Position numbers and translations under genes: made by a program. A stretch of DNA of 43,795 nt from Bacteriovoracales bacterium (GTDB lineage: Bacteria > Bdellovibrionota > Bacteriovoracia > Bacteriovoracales > Bacteriovoracaceae): contig JAOMEV010000022.1 of the NCBI GenBank assembly GCA_028346125.1, positions 1-43,795 of the forward strand, written 5' to 3'. The notes under the pieces were generated by a model that saw only the letters and a list, made by a program, of their open reading frames with translations, was not told the origin of the DNA and did no database searches. This document shows positions 35,252 through 43,322 of this stretch, one piece after another; position 1 is the first letter of the stretch, and every line of letters begins with the position of its first letter.

Positions 35252-37246
35252 ATGGGACAAAGGAACACTGGCTTCAGCAAAAATTCACTCGCTTTATACT
35301 GCTTTAGGCTCATTTTCCAAGTTTATTTTGCTTTCAATATTATTATGACTTTATTCCAAATGTACGCTGAATATAAATCTGCCAAAACAGATATTCTTGG
35401 AGAGTTAAAAGTAACAAAAAAGTCCTTTGTCAGAGGGCTTACAGAAGCAGTGTGGAACTTAGATAACAATCAGACTCAATATATAGGTGAAGGAATATTT
35501 GATTTACCTTTAATAAAAGCTGTCATCGTATACGATCATAAAGACAAAATTTTGTTTTCTAAGCTTGGAAAAGCAAAAAAAGAAAGCGAAATTAAAAACT
35601 CTTCAGAAGGTTTCTTTTCCTATGAATTTCCCCTTCTTAAAATGGATAAAGATGGAAAAAAAATAGGCACAGTAAAATTGTTCTCAAATCAGTGGGTCGT
35701 ATTAGATAGGGTAAAGTTAGGCTATTTAATTTTAGTTATAGTTGCCATTTTAAAAACAATTCTTCTTTTTGTTCTTTTCTTTTGGGTCTTCAAAAAACGG
35801 TTAATCGAACCAATTACATCTTTAGCAGACCAAGCGGAAAATATTAACTTTGACGAATTAAATGAGGTCTCTCTTGATTTAAAAAATAAAAAAAGAAATG
35901 AATTAAATATTCTTGAAGAATCAATAAACAGGATGGTGAAAGGGTTAGAGTTATCAAAAAAAGAAACTTTAGAGTCTTATGAAAAGATAAAATATATGAA
36001 CAAAAAACTGGAAGATAATAACTTTAACCTTGAGGAATCCATTAAGGACAGAGTCAAAGAAATTAGCGAATACATGGATAATATGAAAAGTGCAGTATTT
36101 TCTATTGACTCTAATCTTAAAGTTTTAAACCCTGTCTCTAGTTATGCTCTCAATTTATTTGGAAGAGATATCGCGGGAGAAAATGTATTAAAAGTTCTTT
36201 TTTCTCATCTTCAACCTGGTTCACGTGAATTTATAGATTTAACATCATGTTTTGGACTAACTTTTGGCGCTGACTCTCTTCAATTTCTTATGGTTGAGAA
36301 TAATTTCCCTAAAAAGGTTAAAATTTTTCGGTCAGGGAAAAAAGGAGAAAGTACTTTAAAGGTAACTTATTCACCTCTTATGAAATCTGATGATAAAATT
36401 CATAAGCTTATGATCATTGTTGAAGATATAACCAAATATGAGTCTCATTACAAAGGGGCATTGAACGATCAAATTAAATTTAATTACATTAAAGAGTTAT
36501 TGTCTAAAAAATCAAAAGTGAAAATAGTCAAACTGATTGAGGAGAGTATAAAAGAATCCATGGATGTATTGGAAGACTTTATTTCACCAATTTCCGATAC
36601 CTATTCAAAAGAATATTTTGTAACAAAAACGATCGAGCTTATTAGGGATCTAAGTTCAAGGCTTAAAGATATTGAATCGTTAAGTGAAAGTATTGATAGT
36701 ATTATACCGGATCTTACGGGTTGGAAAAATCACTTATTAACTAGTGAGCGTATGAACCCTCAGCTAGAGGCCACAGAAAAGGTTTGCGAGGTCATAGAAC
36801 AAATGAGCCTTTGTGCCCAAGCATTTAGTACTGTCACTCCTTTTATTGCTGCGGGTAAAATTGAGTTTAAAATTAAAGAAGGGGTCATTCAATTCCTCGC
36901 TGATAAAAAAGCAGACATCGATAAGGTTTATAAAAATATTTTAGAATATATCTTTCTCATAAGAACAATTGACCAGATCGATGATAAAAAGCTCGTTAAG
37001 GCCGTTGGCATGGCCAGACTTTATCCTAATTTTAAAGAAACAATGAATCTCATTTACCAAAGATCAAAATATATTTCTTTTATTTATAAAATTCAAATGA
37101 ATATTGAAGGTGCTGATAAATACGGCCACCTGGCAAGTATGGTCAAAGGAATGCCAATTCAAGAGGCATTAAGCGCCACTGATTTAAAATATGGCCTTAT
37201 CGATCCCTACGTAGATATTTTGGAAATGAACGTAAGCAAAGATTAA
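35252..37246 (+). CDS. Kinase-dead membrane sensor related to the CheA-like kinase (HAMP-PAS-helical domain)
   Basis: A 664-residue protein. Membrane helices at ~14-36 and ~157-180 flank a ~120-residue periplasmic region. A HAMP-like stretch (KRLIEPITSLADQAE) leads to a coiled coil (~235-275) and a PAS-like domain (~276-395) with MDNMKSAVFSI, then PVSSYAL and IIVEDITKYE, all recognisable in the CheA-like protein of 19709. The C-terminal ~265 residues (from DFISPISDTYSKEYF) align in position with that kinase's Hpt and helical region but have no HxxKG histidine, and no ATPase follows. The domain is shared with the protein at 39005 (SPxSDTY, LIxQRSK, LIDPY). There is no Shine-Dalgarno before the ATG. 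A GCCGATTA box ends seven bases before it. It is convergent with a solute-binding protein gene four bases away. Confidence 0.75.
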   Translation: MGQRNTGFSKNSLALYCFRLIFQVYFAFNIIMTLFQMYAEYKSAKTDILGELKVTKKSFVRGLTEAVWNLDNNQTQYIGEGIFDLPLIKAVIVYDHKDKILFSKLGKAKKESEIKNSSEGFFSYEFPLLKMDKDGKKIGTVKLFSNQWVVLDRVKLGYLILVIVAILKTILLFVLFFWVFKKRLIEPITSLADQAENINFDELNEVSLDLKNKKRNELNILEESINRMVKGLELSKKETLESYEKIKYMNKKLEDNNFNLEESIKDRVKEISEYMDNMKSAVFSIDSNLKVLNPVSSYALNLFGRDIAGENVLKVLFSHLQPGSREFIDLTSCFGLTFGADSLQFLMVENNFPKKVKIFRSGKKGESTLKVTYSPLMKSDDKIHKLMIIVEDITKYESHYKGALNDQIKFNYIKELLSKKSKVKIVKLIEESIKESMDVLEDFISPISDTYSKEYFVTKTIELIRDLSSRLKDIESLSESIDSIIPDLTGWKNHLLTSERMNPQLEATEKVCEVIEQMSLCAQAFSTVTPFIAAGKIEFKIKEGVIQFLADKKADIDKVYKNILEYIFLIRTIDQIDDKKLVKAVGMARLYPNFKETMNLIYQRSKYISFIYKIQMNIEGADKYGHLASMVKGMPIQEALSATDLKYGLIDPYVDILEMNVSKD

Positions 37247-37250
37247 ATTT

Positions 37251-37976
37251 TTACTTAAGTCCATGTCTTACTAAAATTTTATTATATTTACCATTCTTTT
37301 TAATTTTAGATAAACCTGAATTAAAAAGTTCGACAAGCAACTTATTTCTTTTAACCTTTTTAGAAAACCCTATATACAAATCTGCTGAAGCGATTGGAGG
37401 GTTGAGCGTTTTGTAGTTTTTATAATCTTTGGGCATTTCTTTTTTTAAATTGTAAAAGGCCACGACTTTAGAGGCCACAAATAAATCAATTCTTCCCAAT
37501 TTCAATTTTGAAAACAATTGGGTGTGCTTGTTTACAGCTTCCTTTTTAAAAAAACCGGCCTTGTCAAAGCCTTTGGAGTACTGGTAACCCCTCATTACAC
37601 CGACTGTAAGGCCTTTAAGGTCCTTTAATTCATTATAGTTAAATTTTTTGTCACCATATTTGAACAAAAATGTTTGGCTTTTGTATATAGGTTTAGGAAA
37701 GTTAAAAACTTTTGCTCTTTTTTCACTGAACCAACATCCAAAAAGCCCATCATATTTTCCTTCTGCTGATAACTGTTCAGCTCTTTTCCAGGGAAGGTAA
37801 TTTATTTTCAATTCCTCTCCAACTTCTTTGAAAGCTTCTTTAGCTATTTCCGCGAGAATTCCTCCACCTTTGAGTTTATCTGAGTAAAAAGGTGGCCAGT
37901 GATCTGTCGCTAAGTTAACGGTAGAGCTACAAACTGAAGCAAAAAAAGAAAAAAAGACGATTAATAAAAATTTCAA
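37251..37976 (-). CDS. Periplasmic solute-binding protein, family 3 type (TTG start)
   Basis: A 241-residue protein with signal peptide MKFLLIVFFSFFASVCS. The mature part opens VNLATDHWPPFYS and continues GGILAEIAKEAFKEVG, YLPWKRAEQLSAEGKYDG and GLTVGVMRGYQYSKGF, the family 3 binding-protein pattern. The start is TTG at 37976, supported by GGGAG seven bases upstream and by the complete signal peptide it provides. It is paralogous to 24482-25198 (same opening and length). No transporter genes accompany it. Its stop is four bases from that of the kinase-dead sensor at 35252, echoing the sensor-plus-binding-protein pairing at 19-25 kb. An inverted repeat lies in its leader (37991-38030). Confidence 0.83.
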   Translation of the reverse strand: MKFLLIVFFSFFASVCSSTVNLATDHWPPFYSDKLKGGGILAEIAKEAFKEVGEELKINYLPWKRAEQLSAEGKYDGLFGCWFSEKRAKVFNFPKPIYKSQTFLFKYGDKKFNYNELKDLKGLTVGVMRGYQYSKGFDKAGFFKKEAVNKHTQLFSKLKLGRIDLFVASKVVAFYNLKKEMPKDYKNYKTLNPPIASADLYIGFSKKVKRNKLLVELFNSGLSKIKKNGKYNKILVRHGLK

Positions 37977-37990
37977 CGGATATCTCCCAA

Positions 37991-38030
37991 TTAAAACAAT
38001 GGACTATTCCATAAATTTTCATTGTTTTAA
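37991..38030. repeat. Inverted repeat with perfect 11-bp arms before the solute-binding protein gene
   Basis: TTAAAACAATG (37991-38001) and CATTGTTTTAA (38020-38030) are perfect complements around an 18-base centre that itself contains ATGGA-CTAT-TCCAT (37999-38012). The two hairpins share bases and exclude each other. The element is 15 bases upstream of the 37976 TTG and 34 bases after the 38064 stop, so it may be a terminator for the latter, an operator, or a leader switch for the former. Confidence 0.6.
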
Positions 38031-38063
38031 AAATAAAATCAATATGAGGAAGTGATGACTATA

Positions 38064-38846
38064 TTAACGTGTAATTTCAAAAGAAGAATTTGTTATAACC
38101 CTTAGTAGTTCTCTTGAAAAAACCTCTTCCGACTTTATTTTACATTCCAGAGAAAAGGGAACAAACCTCGAGGTTTCCATGCCTTTTTTACCCGTGGCAA
38201 AATCAACAAAACTATAAGAGTAGACTTTAAAGTCCTTATTATTTTGAAGCATTTCTGCTCTTTTGACAGGTATTGATATCCCTTTGGGAACGAGTGTATC
38301 TTCGTTAAGTTTAAATTCAATTCGAAAAAGGCACCAACTGGTATCCTTTAAAGGAGGAAGATGACTATTTGTTATTTTTCCTTTTTGAAAAATTAGAGTC
38401 CTGGTCATCTCATAACCATCCAAAGTGTAGTATTTAAAAAGAAGAGGCCTTTTAATTTTTACAACGACACCTTTTCCACTAGTGGGAATACCTTGTGAAT
38501 TGACTGTTGTTTTTCTTTTTGATGTGCAAAGAAGTTCTGTATGGGGAGAAACATTGAGTTGAAAGCTTTGTCTTGAAGGAGAGAAGCTTGTGTTTACGGT
38601 GACTTTTTTTCTACCGGAAAAAAGGCCGATATGAATAAGACCTTTTTTATTCCAAATAAGAATAGTCTTGTCTTTAAAGGATATTTTTTTTCCTTTTAAA
38701 GCGGTGGTATCAAAAGTAAAAAAACGAAGGTGATCCTTGGCCACAATTTGTTTTCCAACAGGGGCAATATTGAGTTGGCAATAAAAGTTCTTTCCCATGG
38801 CATCGGTTAAAAAAAGTGACAAAAGTAAAATAGTAAGGATTCTCAT
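38064..38846 (-). CDS. Secreted protein of unknown function
   Basis: A 260-residue protein with signal peptide (MRILTILLLSLFLTDAMG, cut near GKNFY). The mature part looks all-beta, with alternating hydrophobic strands and many Lys/Thr/Ser, and has four cysteines (FYCQL, LLCTS, WCLFR, LECKI) that could form two disulfides. I recognise no family. Periplasmic or outer-membrane-associated location is inferred. It lies 87 bp upstream of the solute-binding protein gene on the same strand, with the inverted repeat 37991-38030 between. The upstream gap to 39005 is shared with the divergent sensor gene. Confidence 0.65.
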   Translation of the reverse strand: MRILTILLLSLFLTDAMGKNFYCQLNIAPVGKQIVAKDHLRFFTFDTTALKGKKISFKDKTILIWNKKGLIHIGLFSGRKKVTVNTSFSPSRQSFQLNVSPHTELLCTSKRKTTVNSQGIPTSGKGVVVKIKRPLLFKYYTLDGYEMTRTLIFQKGKITNSHLPPLKDTSWCLFRIEFKLNEDTLVPKGISIPVKRAEMLQNNKDFKVYSYSFVDFATGKKGMETSRFVPFSLECKIKSEEVFSRELLRVITNSSFEITR

Positions 38847-38939
38847 AAAAGAATAATAACATATAAAGGAAAACTTAAAATCTTATTTACGGCGGTCCTA
38901 ATGTGATCGATCCAGTCGGGTATGGCGAAAAAGATAAAC

Positions 38940-38966
38940 TAAATACCAAAAATATTATTCCGATAA
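38940..38966 (+). promoter_or_regulatory. Near-consensus sigma-28 (FliA) promoter before sensor gene 39005
   Basis: TAAA (38940-38943, preceded by C), exactly 15 bases, then TCCGATAA (38959-38966). The FliA consensus is CTAAA-N15-GCCGATAA, so only the first base of the -10 differs. The expected start near 38973 gives a ~32-base leader to the ATG at 39005. The rest of the 158-bp gap 38847-39004 shows only a GATCGATC palindrome. Confidence 0.7.
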
Positions 38967-39004
38967 GTCCTTGCAATTAATAAAGAAACTTTAAAAAGAA
39001 TGAG

Positions 39005-41041
39005 ATGGAACCTGTAATTAAAAAAGACACTTCTATTGCAAAAAAAATAACTTTTTTTGTGATTCTTTCAAACATCCTTGTCGGTTCGATCGTAATGTTT
39101 TCATCAATCCGTATGAATCAAGGTATTTTAACAAAAAAGTGGGATGCTCTTTTTCATATTATAAAAAATTCAAGTGCCGGTGCTTTGGGAGAAACTATTT
39201 ATAAGGAAAATGAAACCCAAATGGAGTCTTTGTTAAAAGGCATTTTCAGCTCTTCCAAAAATTTTCGAACGCTCTATTTAGAACGTAAAGAAGATGAGAG
39301 GCATTGGGTATGTTCTACTTCACCAGCGTTTCTATCTCATTTTAAAGGAAGATCGTGCAATGAGGTAATGAAAAAGGACGTAAAAAAATGGTTGCCCACA
39401 AAAAAAGGTAGGGTTGAAAAAATTGAGGTTATCGCTAAGGGCCTTGATCAGAAAGAGTTAATTGCTTATTTGAACATTTACGCCAGTTTAGATGAATTTA
39501 CTCGAAGTAGAAATAAAATAATCAAACAGTACTTTCTCCTCATGGTTTTACAGGTCGCTGTTATTTCTTGGTTAATATCTTACTTTTTCCAAAGGTTTGT
39601 AACAAGACATCTTAAAAAAATGACCGTCTATGCTGATAAATTAAGTTTAGATAAGTTAAAAATAAAAGACCTTACTTTAGATAGAGTTGAAAAAAATAAT
39701 GATGAACTGGAAAAACTTGTCTTATCTTTTAATAAAATGAAAAGTAACCTTCAGGTTAGTCACGATAAATTGAAAGACTATGCAGATAATTTAAAAACAA
39801 AAGTTAAAGATGCAACTGCTGAAATCGAAGATGAAAAAAATAATGTTTCTATGCTTTTAAATAACATGAAAACTTCTGTTTTTGCGATTGGAAAGGATTA
39901 TAAAATAATTCGTCCTGTTTCTGAATATTCAAAAAAAATATTCAATAAAGATATTGTTAATCAAAAGGTTTCAGATGTTCTTTATTACAATATAAAAAAA
40001 GGGACAAAAGAATATAATGATCTTATCAATGTAATGAGTTCTATCTTTGACCAACCAGAAATCCATTATTTATCTCTTGAAGATGATCTCCCTAAAATAA
40101 TAACCTTACCTGATTTGGAAAATGAGAAAGGGAAAACCCTTAAGCTAGATTATTCACCTCTTTTAAATAATAAAGGAAATGTTGAAAAACTTATGGTCAT
40201 GGTTGAAGATGTGACCGAATCAGAGGGAAGTTTTAGAGATGCTAAAGTTGATCAGATAAATTATCATTTTCTTAAAGAGATTACCTCTTTCAAAAAGAAA
40301 AAAGACTTAGCAAAAAAGGTAGAGTTGGCCATTGAGAAAACATTTAAGGTTTTGGATGATTTTGTATCACCTTTAAGTGATACTTATGATTACAAGCATT
40401 TTAATGAAAAATTAAAAATGTGCTATGTGTCCCTTCAAATAGACTTACAAGATTTACCGGCCCTAAAAACACAAATGGATAATTTTTATGAGGCCGGAAT
40501 GCATATGAGTCCTCATGATAAAAAAATAAACTTCCAACTTAAGTTCACTTCTATTACTTGTGATATTTTGGACTCAATTTTAAGGTACTTTTTTAACTTG
40601 AAGTTAGTTTATCCTGTCGAATATGAATTAAACAGTCAGTTTATTGGCAAAATTGTGGAGAAGATCAAGGATATTGAAAAAATATTTAAAAACCTTTTTG
40701 AATATGTATTTTTGGTCAGAGAGGTTCACAATATAGATAAAGAAAAACTTCAAAAAGTCGTACAGGTTGCAAAGCTTTATCCTGAGTTTGAAAGAACTAT
40801 TGACTTGATTCACCAACGCTCGAAGCTCCTTTCCTTCTTTCTTAAACTTGTTATGTTAGATGATGTATCATTGGCCTATGAAGATCTTTCCGTATTAGTT
40901 AAACAAATGCCAGAAAGATCCAGGTTAAATGAGTCAATAATAAAACATAATTTAATTGACCCTTATAAAGAAGTTCTGGAAAAAACCAAAGATATTGATA
41001 AGAAACTAGGTCAAAATTTTTCTGAAAAATTTGTCTCGTAA
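39005..41041 (+). CDS. Kinase-dead membrane sensor, close relative of the front half of the CheA-like kinase
   Basis: A 678-residue protein. It opens KKDTSIAKKITFFVILSN, closely matching KKTSIAKRLIIFVVLGN of the kinase at 19709. Membrane helices lie at ~14-33 and ~175-195, with a periplasmic domain (~35-173) containing two cysteines. The HAMP-like segment RHLKKMTVYADKL, the coil LKDYADNLKTKVKDAT, and a PAS-like domain from LLNNMKTSVFAI to MVEDVTESE all parallel the kinase (RHLSKMAHYADAL, LKDYAENLEDKVREAT, LLNNMQQAVFSV, IVEDITERE). Where the kinase has the phospho-acceptor HTLKG, this protein reads LKMCYVSLQ; there is no His and no ATPase. The C-terminal ~220 residues are shared with 35252-37246. 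The presence of a sigma-28-type promoter suggests a motility-linked role. No output activity can be assigned. Confidence 0.78.
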   Translation: MEPVIKKDTSIAKKITFFVILSNILVGSIVMFSSIRMNQGILTKKWDALFHIIKNSSAGALGETIYKENETQMESLLKGIFSSSKNFRTLYLERKEDERHWVCSTSPAFLSHFKGRSCNEVMKKDVKKWLPTKKGRVEKIEVIAKGLDQKELIAYLNIYASLDEFTRSRNKIIKQYFLLMVLQVAVISWLISYFFQRFVTRHLKKMTVYADKLSLDKLKIKDLTLDRVEKNNDELEKLVLSFNKMKSNLQVSHDKLKDYADNLKTKVKDATAEIEDEKNNVSMLLNNMKTSVFAIGKDYKIIRPVSEYSKKIFNKDIVNQKVSDVLYYNIKKGTKEYNDLINVMSSIFDQPEIHYLSLEDDLPKIITLPDLENEKGKTLKLDYSPLLNNKGNVEKLMVMVEDVTESEGSFRDAKVDQINYHFLKEITSFKKKKDLAKKVELAIEKTFKVLDDFVSPLSDTYDYKHFNEKLKMCYVSLQIDLQDLPALKTQMDNFYEAGMHMSPHDKKINFQLKFTSITCDILDSILRYFFNLKLVYPVEYELNSQFIGKIVEKIKDIEKIFKNLFEYVFLVREVHNIDKEKLQKVVQVAKLYPEFERTIDLIHQRSKLLSFFLKLVMLDDVSLAYEDLSVLVKQMPERSRLNESIIKHNLIDPYKEVLEKTKDIDKKLGQNFSEKFVS

Positions 41042-41062
41042 TTTTAAATGGTGACCAAAAAA

Positions 41063-42190
41063 TTATTTAATTTTTATAAACTGTGCAGGAAAACCCTTAT
41101 TTAAAAAGTCCATCCCAACATATTCCTTATTTTTGAAATGAAGAAGAAAATTCATATTTTCCAACGTATACCTAATTTTTGTTTTCTTATTTTTTGTTTC
41201 CAAAATAGAATAGTTGGAGTTAAGTGCTTTTAAAGGGTCAAAATTGGCATCATAGGCCATAAAATTAAGTTCTTTTTTATTCCCAATTCCTTTCTTCACA
41301 TGCTCCATGACCTTTTCATCGGAAAGAAGTCCCTCTTTAAAACGAATATTTCCAGAGACTCTTTCCCCCTTAAAAAGACCATTCACTTTATAGTCATTCC
41401 CCTTGGCCTTTTTTAAAATAATATTATTGTAAGTGACCCCATTTTCTTTCAGGATATAAAAGCCCTTAACGACTTTGTCATTTTTGTCCACCTCCTGAAT
41501 GATCCAGGTATCAGTATAAACGATGCCTTTTTCCTCCGTTTTTAAAACTAAAAAAATATGATTGTGAAAAACCTTTCTTCCCTTACCCAGATCAAACTTT
41601 CTTACCTGGGAATGCCCAACATGCCCCTTATTTATTTGAATACGAAAAATTTCATTAGATCTCAAATGGTCAAAATTTCCATTTTTGGGAACAAAGCTAT
41701 TTAAAAGAGTTAAAAAAGCATCTTCTGCCAACTTTGAATATCCAACCTGATTATGGATACACCGGATATTAAAATTATAAATATTTGAAATATAGATTTT
41801 TGAAAGACCTACCACCTTTTTTCCTGGAGCTTCATAAAGATAATTAATACTTGTATAGGGAGATCTTTTTCCCCTCCCGACTTTTAATTGATTGATGCCA
41901 AGAACCTCTAAATCTTTAAAAAAAGCATGGATTGTCGCCCCTGAAAAACTCGACCTTGTAATAAAACACATGAAAGGACTTTTTGGACCTATATTGGACT
42001 CAAGTCTTTGAATGCCGTTTCCAACAGTGTTAGAAATAATCTTATTATCCACACTTGGCATCCTTAAACTCCCAACAGGAGTTTCCACTTTATAGGCCTT
42101 GGGAAGAGGCATCTCTTTTTTTAACTCCTCTTTAAGAGAGAATTTCGCCTCCGCAACAGAAAAAAACAATATTAATAGGACCCATTTCAT
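41063..42190 (-). CDS. Secreted protein of unknown function
   Basis: A 375-residue protein with signal peptide (MKWVLLILFFSVAEA, cut before KFSLK). The mature part begins with a charged stretch (KEELKKEMPLPKAYKVE), contains two cysteines about 70 residues apart (FMCFI, IRCIH), and its second half looks beta-rich with many Lys/Asn/Gly. I recognise no domain. CAGGAG lies six bases before the ATG. It converges with the sensor gene 39005 (21 bp between stops, no hairpin) and is divergent from the secreted gene at 42297. It may be an envelope protein of this lineage. Confidence 0.65.
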   Translation of the reverse strand: MKWVLLILFFSVAEAKFSLKEELKKEMPLPKAYKVETPVGSLRMPSVDNKIISNTVGNGIQRLESNIGPKSPFMCFITRSSFSGATIHAFFKDLEVLGINQLKVGRGKRSPYTSINYLYEAPGKKVVGLSKIYISNIYNFNIRCIHNQVGYSKLAEDAFLTLLNSFVPKNGNFDHLRSNEIFRIQINKGHVGHSQVRKFDLGKGRKVFHNHIFLVLKTEEKGIVYTDTWIIQEVDKNDKVVKGFYILKENGVTYNNIILKKAKGNDYKVNGLFKGERVSGNIRFKEGLLSDEKVMEHVKKGIGNKKELNFMAYDANFDPLKALNSNYSILETKNKKTKIRYTLENMNFLLHFKNKEYVGMDFLNKGFPAQFIKIK

Positions 42191-42296
42191 TGTTTGCTCC
42201 TGGAAGCATACTAACTTAAATTCTGTTTCAAAAAAAATCAGCTTTTACACAAAATTGTCTGGAAAATGTGTGTCCATAACATGGTAGAATGAAGGG

Positions 42297-42845
42297 ATGA
42301 AACTACTAGTTATACTTTTTTTTATCCCTTTATCCTTTGCCCATCAACCAAGAGTTGTCGATAAAGGATTTGCCACAGAAAAAAAACCTTATATTGTTGA
42401 GGAACCTAATATTTCAAAAGCATTTTATGCCACATTATTGGGCCAACCTCATTTCTATAAAATTGATTCAGACAAAACGTTTCCTATTTACATCAATGTC
42501 TTAACTCCTGGTAAAAAAATAAAACCTCCCTTTTCCTTCGAACTTTTAGACGGCAATAAAAAGGTCCTTAAATCCTTCAACGGCAAAGACCACGAATGGA
42601 AAATCTTCTACGAAAAATATGGCCGGCACTACTATAGAATGGGACCAGAGCTTGGAAAGAAGCATAAAAGCACCATGGACCTTCCCAAGGGAACCTACTA
42701 CATAAAAATATTCTCTGATTCCAACAAGGGAAACTACGTCCTGGCCGTCGGGCAAAAAGAAAGTTTTCCCATCACCGAGATTTTTAAAACATTCTTTACC
42801 ATGCCCACAATAAACTCAAGATTTTTTAAAGAAAAAGAAGAGTAG
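42297..42845 (+). CDS. Secreted beta-sandwich-like protein of unknown function
   Basis: A 182-residue protein with signal peptide (MKLLVILFFIPLSFA, cut before HQPRV). The mature part has short strands with aromatic and charged residues (YIVEEPNISKAFYATL, then FYKIDSDKTFPIYINVLTP and GTYYIKIFSDSNKGNYVLAVG). That pattern is like small carbohydrate- or ligand-binding beta-sandwiches and pre-peptidase C-terminal domains, but I cannot name a family. There are no cysteines. The AAGGG directly abuts the ATG, so the ribosome site is unusual. The last 20 bases overlap the end of the opposing membrane-protein gene. Confidence 0.65.
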   Translation: MKLLVILFFIPLSFAHQPRVVDKGFATEKKPYIVEEPNISKAFYATLLGQPHFYKIDSDKTFPIYINVLTPGKKIKPPFSFELLDGNKKVLKSFNGKDHEWKIFYEKYGRHYYRMGPELGKKHKSTMDLPKGTYYIKIFSDSNKGNYVLAVGQKESFPITEIFKTFFTMPTINSRFFKEKEE

Positions 42846-43302
42846 TCACTCCCCAACTCAAAAGACTCATGACAAATAGGCCCCAAAAAAAAGTCCTCGC
42901 CACCTTCTTATTTTTTTCGATACCTTTTCTCATGGATTTAAAATTAAAATAAACTCTCTCTTTTGTTTTAACTCCCCCTAAAAGAATGGTCTTTTTTTTC
43001 TGGGACTTTTTTAAAATAGTAAAATAAAGAACATCTCCTTCTTTCACTTCTTTTTGAAACCTCTTCCACGGAAAATAAGAAAAATACTCCTTCTTTATCT
43101 CAAGACTTTTTTTCACACCTTTTGCTTTGATTTCAAAACTATAAGAACGAACATTCCCAGACTTCTTTATTAAGACCTTAGACTTCACATAAGGCGCCTT
43201 AACAACCATCCACCAACTCTTATTAATTTTTATTTCCCGAAAACCTATCCTATAAAAAAAATAACCCGCGATAGGAAGCAAACAACTCATTAAAAAAAAC
43301 AA
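42826..43302 (-). CDS. Membrane protein of unknown function, paralogue of the adjacent 43323 gene
   Basis: A 158-residue protein with an N-terminal membrane helix (LMSCLLPIAGYFFY), a basic soluble middle part and a C-terminal helix (TFFWGLFVMSLLSWGVTTLLFL), i.e. a hairpin with a ~110-residue extracytoplasmic or cytoplasmic domain. FREIKINKSWWMVVKAPYV, KEVKEGDVLYFTI, LLGGVKTKERVYFNF match FREVNIQKDLWTELKVTYQ, EEVSTGDVLYVTV, QLGGLRKGESIYFSL of the upstream neighbour, so they are tandem duplicates. The start is uncertain: TTG at 43302, or ATG at 43290, neither with a good ribosome site. No known family. Confidence 0.6.
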   Translation of the reverse strand: MFFLMSCLLPIAGYFFYRIGFREIKINKSWWMVVKAPYVKSKVLIKKSGNVRSYSFEIKAKGVKKSLEIKKEYFSYFPWKRFQKEVKEGDVLYFTILKKSQKKKTILLGGVKTKERVYFNFKSMRKGIEKNKKVARTFFWGLFVMSLLSWGVTTLLFL

Positions 43303-43322
43303 CGACTTTACTTCAAAGGACT

